Positions 1-4,182 of a stretch of DNA of 7,925 nucleotides are shown one piece after another; positions within the stretch are counted from its first letter, which is position 1; the number at the start of each line of letters is the position of its first letter. This stretch comes from Chloroflexota bacterium. Lineage in GTDB: Bacteria > Chloroflexota > Anaerolineae > Anaerolineales > UBA4823. The stretch is from the NCBI GenBank assembly GCA_012798185.1, contig JAAZNS010000137.1:1-7925 (forward strand). Reading direction: 5' to 3'. Position numbers and translations under genes: made by a program. The notes beneath the pieces were generated by a model. It was not told the origin of the DNA. It searched no databases and worked only from the letters and a program-made list of their open reading frames with translations.

Positions 1-780
1 GCTGTATTTTTGAATGAATGCAGCCATCTCCGCTTCTATACCCAATGGATTAAGCTGCACACTATCGCAAGGTAATCGCGTGGCAAGAGCCTGGCGCATC
101 GCAGAACGAGCAATTTTTCCATCGCTGTTCACTTTGACATTAAGATAAACCACTACCCGGTGATTCGTTCGTCCAGCCTCATTCATGCCGGCATTGATAT
201 GCTGGCGCGCCCAGCGCACATAAGCTGGTGAAGACATAGCAGTCAAGATTGTACCGTCGCCTTCACGCCCCGCCAGGCGTAATGTTTTTTCCCGCATGGC
301 TCCGATATACAGCGGCGGAATTTGTGCGGGTATCACTTTCATTTGAACTTCATCCAAATTCACTCGCTCGCCGTGCGTGGTAACCATTTCACCGTGCAAG
401 AGCTTGCGTACTGCTCTCACCGTTTCAGTCAATGTCTTTAGGGGAGATTTTGATTCTGCCCCAATTTGTGTCATCCAGGTTGCCACGCCATATCCAAAGC
501 CCGGCATGAAACGATCAGGGTAAGCCCGTGCTAGGGTGGTGATTTCCATAGCTGCGAACAACGGATTATAAGCTGGGGCAGGTAAGAGCCCAATACCGAC
601 TTTTAGTTTGTTTGTCGATGCGAGCGCTATTGCAGCTGAGGTAAAAGCGCCAGGGAGGAAACAGTCATCCCATAGCCATAATTCTTCGAAGCCGGCTGCT
701 TCGGCTCGGCGGGCGTAATCTGTTAATGTCTCGGGCGGGAATTTCGGGTGAAAAATCACTCCAAGGGTTGGAATAGTCAT
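1..780 (-). CDS. Luciferase-like (LLM class) flavin/F420-dependent oxidoreductase, N-terminal 260 residues
   Basis: The reading frame starts with ATG at 780 and stays open to base 1, so the C-terminus lies outside the window. It begins MTIPTLGVIFHPKFPPETL, followed by YARRAEAAGFEELWLWDDC (about 22-40) and VGIGLLPAPAYNPLFAAMEI (about 81-100). These are the first strands and helices of the bacterial luciferase/Mer-type TIM barrel. Further on, DRFMPGFGYG, IPPLYIGAMREKTLRLAG and GREGDGTIL match the family's phosphate/cofactor-binding segments. Such enzymes move hydride using FMN or coenzyme F420; the Mer-like look suggests F420, but I cannot fix cofactor or substrate. They are cytoplasmic and usually 320-350 residues long. 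The start is supported by AAGGAAG five bases upstream. It lies 140 bp beyond the lipoprotein gene on the same strand. Confidence 0.9.
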   Translation of the reverse strand, partial: MTIPTLGVIFHPKFPPETLTDYARRAEAAGFEELWLWDDCFLPGAFTSAAIALASTNKLKVGIGLLPAPAYNPLFAAMEITTLARAYPDRFMPGFGYGVATWMTQIGAESKSPLKTLTETVRAVRKLLHGEMVTTHGERVNLDEVQMKVIPAQIPPLYIGAMREKTLRLAGREGDGTILTAMSSPAYVRWARQHINAGMNEAGRTNHRVVVYLNVKVNSDGKIARSAMRQALATRLPCDSVQLNPLGIEAEMAAFIQKYS

Positions 781-818
781 AGCTTCCTTATCTTTTGTTT
801 AAATTAAAAAACCTGGTC

Positions 819-824
819 ATTATA
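819..824 (-). promoter_or_regulatory. Possible -10 box for the luciferase-like gene
   Basis: On the minus strand this reads TATAAT, about 38 bases before the ATG at 780. No good -35 hexamer is seen 16-18 bases further upstream, so this is a weak call in AT-rich DNA. Confidence 0.3.
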
Positions 825-857
825 TGATTTCAAGGGCTTTAATCGATACTTTAATGG

Positions 858-910
858 TTGATATATGGTCCAATATCATGCGGTTTTTTTTAATATATCC
901 GCATTGATAT
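858..910 (-). repeat. Overlapping inverted repeats between two minus-strand genes
   Basis: ATATCATGCGG (873-883) pairs with CCGCAT-t-GATAT (899-910) across a 15-base loop, giving 11 base pairs with one bulge. The ATATC part (873-877) can instead pair with GATAT at 860-864. Two mutually exclusive hairpins are therefore possible in a transcript passing from the lipoprotein gene to the luciferase-like gene. The element starts 10 bases after the lipoprotein stop. It has no T-run after the stem on the minus strand, so it is not a standard terminator. Its role is unknown. Confidence 0.45.
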
Positions 911-920
911 GTTCATCGAA

Positions 921-1439
921 TTATGGACAATAAGCGCTCAATGATTCTTTCATCTCTTCAGCCGATTTGACTTCCCAGCTTCCATCTATGTAACTGACTG
1001 TCCCCTTTACAGTTCTAGAAATTGGTTGTTCGTTTTGGTTATTGATGAGCTGCGATTCTGTATAGCTTTGATATTCGACCCAGGTTTCGATGCTGACGAC
1101 TTCTTGAAGATCGATCGGGTTTAAAGGAACTTCGGTTTTCCCCTCCTGCAAATCGTTGACTTTTATCGTACCGCACCTGCCGACCATCTCTGCATTGACC
1201 CAATATGTGAGCCATTCTGTATCCCAGCGGTGATTCTGCTCGATTGCTTCGCGCAGTTTGTAAGCAATATTATCCATTTCAGCGGATGGGAATTTACCTT
1301 CGTTAATCGTTTTTGTAAGATCGTACTTGTTGGGTTTTGAATTTAGCCCGCAACCTGTAATGATTATCACAGCGAAGATAATTAGAATAAACCAAGCAAT
1401 ACGATATTTAATAAATTTACTTAAATAGTCGATTTTCAT
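921..1439 (-). CDS. Predicted lipoprotein of unknown function, 172 residues
   Basis: I do not recognise a family. The chosen start is the ATG at 1439, because GGAG lies eight bases upstream; a TTG at 1460 is in frame but lacks such a site. The N-terminus is basic (MKIDYLSKFIKYR), followed by a hydrophobic stretch (WFILIIFAVII) and the lipobox I-T-G-C, with Cys30 as the likely lipidated residue. This predicts export and anchoring to the outer face of the membrane. The mature part is polar. It contains EWLTYWVNAEMVGRCG and a C-terminal strand-rich VKGTVSYIDGSWEVKS region ending in AYCP, which suggests a small beta-containing domain with two further cysteines. The gene is separated from its upstream neighbour by 264 bp and from the downstream one by 140 bp, so it may be its own transcription unit. 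Confidence 0.75.
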   Translation of the reverse strand: MKIDYLSKFIKYRIAWFILIIFAVIIITGCGLNSKPNKYDLTKTINEGKFPSAEMDNIAYKLREAIEQNHRWDTEWLTYWVNAEMVGRCGTIKVNDLQEGKTEVPLNPIDLQEVVSIETWVEYQSYTESQLINNQNEQPISRTVKGTVSYIDGSWEVKSAEEMKESLSAYCP

Positions 1440-1502
1440 CTCAATGTCTCCGATAATCAATTAGGGATTTTTTTTAACCTCTCAGCCGGCTTGGGTGACT
1501 CT

Positions 1503-1555
1503 CTGCATTTGAGTTGTGCAGGCGCTCGGTGCCAGCAAATACCTCCAATGTGGAG
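1503..1555 (-). other. Hairpin-rich stretch upstream of the lipoprotein gene
   Basis: Three short inverted repeats occur in a patch richer in G+C than its surroundings: CTGCA/TGCAG (1503-1507 and 1517-1521), GGC/GCC (1521-1523 and 1531-1533) and CTCCA/TGGAG (1543-1547 and 1551-1555). If transcribed with the lipoprotein gene they would form a structured leader starting about 60 bases before its ATG. I do not recognise a known riboswitch. The rest of the 264-bp gap shows no gene. Confidence 0.3.
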
Positions 1556-1632
1556 TCTTTCCACTATAACTTGAACCGTTACGATTTTTTATATTACCAT
1601 GAATAAAGGTTGATATTGGCGGATAATTATAA

Positions 1633-1704
1633 AAAAGAGATATGAACTAACAAGCTTGATAAGAAAGCTAATGGAGATTCTCATTTTAATATTCTATCTC
1701 TTTT
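1633..1704 (-). terminator. Possible long-loop terminator after the DUF3307 gene
   Basis: AAAAGAGATA (1633-1642) and TATCTCTTTT (1695-1704) form a perfect 10-bp inverted repeat. In the minus-strand transcript the second arm runs into six U residues. The outer loop is 52 bases and holds a smaller repeat, AGCTT/AAGCT (1653-1657 and 1665-1669). The right arm touches the last base of the DUF3307 stop codon. The stem is A/T-rich and the loop is long, so termination is only one reading; it may also be a scar of rearrangement. Confidence 0.35.
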
Positions 1705-2378
1705 CAATTAGCCCCTGATCCGATTTCTCCAAAGCGAAGCGGCGATTTTGCGGCGATCAAGAAGCCAATCGCCGATGGTTGGGATGAAAGGACAAAAATG
1801 AAAATCATAGCGCGTTCGAGCTGACCAATAATTTTCCCACTCTTTTCAAATCCTATCCTTGTGGGTGAAGTATGTAATTTTAATGTGCTACCTCGGGATA
1901 TTTCCTCATCGATTTGTTCTTTGACAAATGGCTCCACACCAAAGCCTACTATGAGATTGCCGACATGGGTTGTGATAATAAAGCCCGAAAGTAGAATTGA
2001 AATGATATCATAATACCCTCCTATTGCATGATGCCAAATACTTGAAACGGCTTGATCCTTAATATCATTAATAGTGAATGCCAGGACGATAAAAATTTCG
2101 ATATGAAGAAATTGGTCAACGATAAAAATCCATAATTTAGCAGGAGAAAATTTAATCTTCACGAAATCAAGGCACAAATGGGTAGTAAAAATCAAGACAG
2201 GGATAATCCACAACTCCCAGAAACCCGTCAGTAAATAACTGAATAATGCCGCAGTTACACAATGTCTGATCAGGATGCCAAACTGCTCTTTGCTCTGGGC
2301 TTCTTTGTCAGTTTGTATTAAGAAATCGGAAATCACATACGCAGCAAAGAGGGAGATGACTAATTGGATTTGGTTCAT
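1704..2378 (-). CDS. DUF3307 family membrane protein, apparently truncated at its C-terminus (224 residues)
   Basis: The start is ATG 2378, which has GAGG nine bases upstream; a TTG 15 bases earlier is also in frame. Family marks are VISDFLIQT (about 15-23), H39, TTHLCLDFVK (65-74) and DQFLHI (88-93), with hydrophobic segments near 4-20, 40-72, 83-103, 121-147 and 189-210. It is an integral membrane protein whose biochemical role is unknown. DUF3307 genes are often found next to satD, as here. The C-terminal part, GKIIGQLERA and GFLIAAKSPLRFGEI, is the conserved tail section, but the protein stops at GSGAN. Family members normally continue with a charged linker ending in EY and another membrane segment. 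After the TGA the same frame reads KEIEY before a second stop, so a nonsense mutation has probably shortened it. It may still be functional or may be decaying. Confidence 0.75.
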   Translation of the reverse strand: MNQIQLVISLFAAYVISDFLIQTDKEAQSKEQFGILIRHCVTAALFSYLLTGFWELWIIPVLIFTTHLCLDFVKIKFSPAKLWIFIVDQFLHIEIFIVLAFTINDIKDQAVSSIWHHAIGGYYDIISILLSGFIITTHVGNLIVGFGVEPFVKEQIDEEISRGSTLKLHTSPTRIGFEKSGKIIGQLERAMIFIFVLSSQPSAIGFLIAAKSPLRFGEIGSGAN

Positions 2379-2435
2379 TCTCTTATTCCTCAAACAACAA
2401 TTCTGAAATTAACCGCTTATTCGGGTGTCCAAAAT

Positions 2436-2464
2436 ATATTAAAAGACTGTATATCCAATTACAA
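2436..2464 (-). promoter_or_regulatory. Candidate promoter of the DUF3307 gene
   Basis: On the minus strand TTGTAA (2464-2459), a 17-base spacer and TAATAT (2441-2436) form a sigma-70-like pair, ending about 58 bases before the ATG at 2378. The -35 lies inside a motif also present upstream of satD. This suggests the gene can be transcribed apart from satD. Confidence 0.4.
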
Positions 2465-2477
2465 GCGATTTGACTTG
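2451..2477 (-). repeat. Motif copy A, shared by the satD and DUF3307 upstream regions
   Basis: On the minus strand the copy reads CCAAGTCAAATCGCTTGTA and then ATTGGATAT. The blocks TCGCTTGTA and AATTGGATAT recur exactly, in the same order and strand, upstream of satD (3218-3260). Here the two blocks overlap directly; in the other copy about 14 bases separate them. It lies 73-99 bases before the DUF3307 ATG. Confidence 0.55.
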
Positions 2478-2510
2478 GTTTAAGTTCTATTTTGGAATTT
2501 CATCGTTTTC

Positions 2511-3173
2511 TCATTGATCTTCAAAATGCTTAATTGCCGCAGAAACTGCATTCCATTTAGCGCGATTGAGATGCTGAGCAATTGCTTGCTGACTAATTTT
2601 TCCCTCAAGCCATGATGAGGTTATTTCTCCTTGCTTCCAGCCAAGAATTGCCCCACAAGCCACACAGGCTTGACGGGGTGTCCAATCCTTTACAATGGCA
2701 TCAATTAATTTAACCAGAACATCGATTGTATTTATATCCAAAGCACCGATGGCGGAATCTGATTTTATGTTCATCCGTATATTACGGGGCTTTTCATCCA
2801 AACCAAGACCTGATTGACGAAAAGCTTCTCCATCACCGGTGCGGGTTTTTTCTGAAGGCAGGAAATCGACAGGTCCAATCCCGATAGCGAGGCGAGTATC
2901 TATCGATGGCAGCGCCATTTGTGAAATGGAGAATGCTCGAAAGAAAAGTGCAATGCGCAGGGATGATTTCGGTTTATTTAGGACGAATTGCCAGCTATCG
3001 CCGCGAAATATGTCAATTTTTGGCGAAACGCTATCTTTAAAATATTTTGGGGTTTACTGGTATGTAATGTAAATAATGCCTGATAACGCAGCGCGTTGCC
3101 TTGAAGACAATCTCGAAAAACCGACTACGTCACCGGTAATAACAGCGAATGTTTGTCTCTGTTGATTTAACAT
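2511..3173 (-). pseudogene. satD: satD-like gene (SatD family) interrupted by one in-frame stop
   Basis: Read from ATG 3173 to the TGA at 2511 the frame has 220 sense positions and one TAA at codon 40 (3056-3054), with no shift. Codons 1-39 give MLNQQRQTFAVITGDVVGFS and onward, the family's VITGDI-type start. After the stop come KIDIFRGDSWQF (52-63), DTRLAIGIG (92-100) and GDGEAF (113-118). These are followed by DWTPRQA (about 163-169) and a C-terminal helix-turn-helix, KQGEIT...ISQQAIAQHLNRAKW (about 180-207). Order, spacing and total length match SatD proteins, so only the stop is abnormal. SatD was named for a Streptococcus acid-tolerance operon; its biochemical role is not settled. The partner gene DUF3307 follows 132 bp downstream. 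No clear Shine-Dalgarno precedes the ATG. A restart at ATG 2918 would lose the first 85 residues. Sequencing error is a possible alternative. Confidence 0.85.
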
Positions 3174-3214
3174 ATTTTGTCTATCATTAATTAACTTAAC
3201 TTTTGACATAAACA

Positions 3215-3244
3215 AGCATATCCAATTGTATTATTGGAATACAA
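3215..3244 (-). promoter_or_regulatory. Candidate promoter of satD
   Basis: On the minus strand TTGTAT (3244-3239), an 18-base spacer and TATGCT (3220-3215) form a plausible sigma-70 pair about 42 bases before the ATG at 3173. The spacer contains the inverted repeat TCCAAT/ATTGGA (3221-3226 and 3233-3238), a possible operator. Confidence 0.4.
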
Positions 3245-3260
3245 GCGAATTTGCTTGTGG
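3218..3260 (-). repeat. Motif copy B upstream of satD, with two nested inverted repeats
   Basis: This copy carries the same TCGCTTGTA and AATTGGATAT blocks as copy A at 2451-2477. It also holds ACAAGC/GCTTGT (3241-3246 and 3253-3258), which sits in an 18-base near-palindrome, and TCCAAT/ATTGGA in the spacer. The layout resembles a promoter with one or two operator sites. Confidence 0.5.
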
Positions 3261-3354
3261 TGATAAAGCGCTGATTATTGATTAATCCAGGTGATTAGCG
3301 TGGTATGTTATTGATATCGACTTTTGACTTAAGGTTGGTCAAATTCACATTAAC

Positions 3355-3630
3355 TTAGAATAAGTAGATTGTCATCTGTCGCTGGCACGCACCCATGCCC
3401 ACCACCGCCATACGATCTCTATTCCCACCAATGACGCGTTTGATACCATCCAGGTTAATGGGAACGCTGACAACAGAATTGTCTCCCGTATCAATCGCTG
3501 GCGAACCAGGCTGCAGGCGCAGGTTGCCGGGCATGATGAACAAGAGGTCAGCATCGATATTGTTCCCAATATTCATTCAACAGGCGGGGATCCAGCTTCC
3601 CGAGCTGTCATATCCTTGAATGCCGCTGCT
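3355..3630 (-). pseudogene. C-terminal remnant of a choice-of-anchor Q type secreted beta-helix protein
   Basis: The minus frame reads SSGIQGYDSSGSWIPAC, a TGA (3579-3577), then MNIGNNIDADLLF, LRLQPGSPAIDTGDNS, INLDGIKRVIGGNRDR and MAVVGMGAC before the stop at 3355. The family pattern is GNIDADPLF, LRLQPGSPAIDAGD, DLDGNPRxxDGxGDG and VDMGAYE. All blocks are present in order, but key residues are altered (DPLF to DLLF, VDMGAYE to VGMGACQ), which fits decay. The intact proteins are large, exported and often cell-surface bound. No start, signal peptide or upstream helix repeats are found, so only the last 85-90 residues remain. It lies between the satD promoter and another secreted-protein remnant. 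Confidence 0.7.
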
Positions 3631-3947
3631 TGTTTCACAACAACAGCTGCCTGAATAAAAAGAGAAGCTCAGTGCTTGATAAATTTTTAGCCCATTTGAC
3701 TGCCTGGGAAAATGTCGCCATGTCGACTCACAATCTGGCTCTGAGCGCATTGCTTTTTCTGAGCCATGAAGTGCTAAAAAATACCTTTTTTATATCAGTC
3801 AGTTCAGGGGAAAAAAATAAAATATTTACTGGCGGTTCTTTCAAAGGCTGAGGTTAAACGAGTGCTGCATTTTGCAGCTGTCAATCTGATTAAAGGCAGC
3901 CCTAAAAGGTGGCTGATCTTATTAACTTTTCTGCGAATGCCGCGAAG
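3631..3947. other. Stretch without a recognisable gene
   Basis: No convincing coding sequence is seen on either strand; the open frames here are short and low in complexity. The only structure is a perfect hairpin, GCTGCA-TTT-TGCAGC (3864-3878), without a flanking T-run. It lies about 70 bases after the stop of the IYLPLV remnant, so it could be a leftover terminator stem. Confidence 0.4.
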
Positions 3948-4091
3948 TTAGTTCCGGATAACGAGAGGCAGGTATATCTTGAACATATTGACGGTAACCA
4001 CCACCTCATCCGGGCTCAGACTGGGCAGGTTGAAGCTGTCGGTCACGGTGATGGAGTAGCCCCAGGTTCTGCTGCCAAACCGCAAGCTCTG
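3948..4091 (-). pseudogene. C-terminal remnant of a secreted protein ending in IYLPLVIRN
   Basis: The minus frame, open from a TAG at 4094-4092, reads QSLRFGSRTWGYSITVTDSF, then NLPSLSPDEVVVTVNMF and KIYLPLVIRN before the stop at 3948. The final motif resembles the tail IYLPMVMGK of the large cassette protein nearby and is typical, in my recollection, of exported Anaerolineae proteins. About 47 residues are left, with a beta-sandwich flavour and no start codon or leader. The upstream end runs straight into the truncated attC arm at 4108-4133, so the gene was probably cut by the event that broke that site. Confidence 0.65.
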
Positions 4092-4107
4092 CTACATGCC
4101 GGAGCAA

Positions 4108-4133
4108 GTGTCCGCTGGATGCGCGCGTTGGGC
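4108..4133 (-). mobile_element. Left arm of a truncated integron attC site
   Basis: On the minus strand this reads GCCCAAC, GCGC, then GCATCCAGCGGACAC. The intact attC at 6776-6848 has GCCTAAC, four bases, then GCTTCCGCCTGACAC: identical spacing, six of seven core bases and 11 of 15 arm bases. The pattern C-six bases-A, which gives the two extrahelical bases of folded attC sites, is kept (ATcCAGCGGaC). The matching right arm (a CCGCTG...GCGCGC GTTGGGC-like segment) is absent; the IYLPLV remnant follows instead. GTTTGGC at 4080-4074 loosely resembles an R' core but lacks an L' arm. The arm begins 49 bases after the stop of the large secreted protein, the usual place for a cassette's attC. Confidence 0.65.
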
Positions 4134-4182
4134 GGCAGTTTGTAGGGTAATTCTGCTTCTCTCTAACCCGGGTCTTCCATTA

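Noticed and set aside
2511..3173. Stop-codon reassignment as the explanation for the in-frame TAA in satD
   Set aside because: The other genes use TAA and TGA as ordinary stops, and the large intact genes contain no internal ones.
3203..3231. TTGACA-17-TTGTAT on the plus strand, a promoter-like pair
   Set aside because: No plus-strand gene follows for several kilobases, and the same bases are better explained by the satD upstream region on the other strand.
3334..3340. GTTGGTC, identical to the R' core of the intact attC and complementary to a possible R'' for the large cassette
   Set aside because: A seven-base match is expected by chance in about 8 kb on two strands, and no paired arms or extrahelical pattern surround it.
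3630..3851. Plus-strand open frame of 73 codons with a hydrophobic middle
   Set aside because: No ribosome site or recognisable motif, and its composition looks random; treated as non-coding.
3909..4145. Plus-strand open frame of 78 codons
   Set aside because: It lies opposite the IYLPLV remnant and the attC arm, whose minus-strand content explains it; it has no family resemblance.
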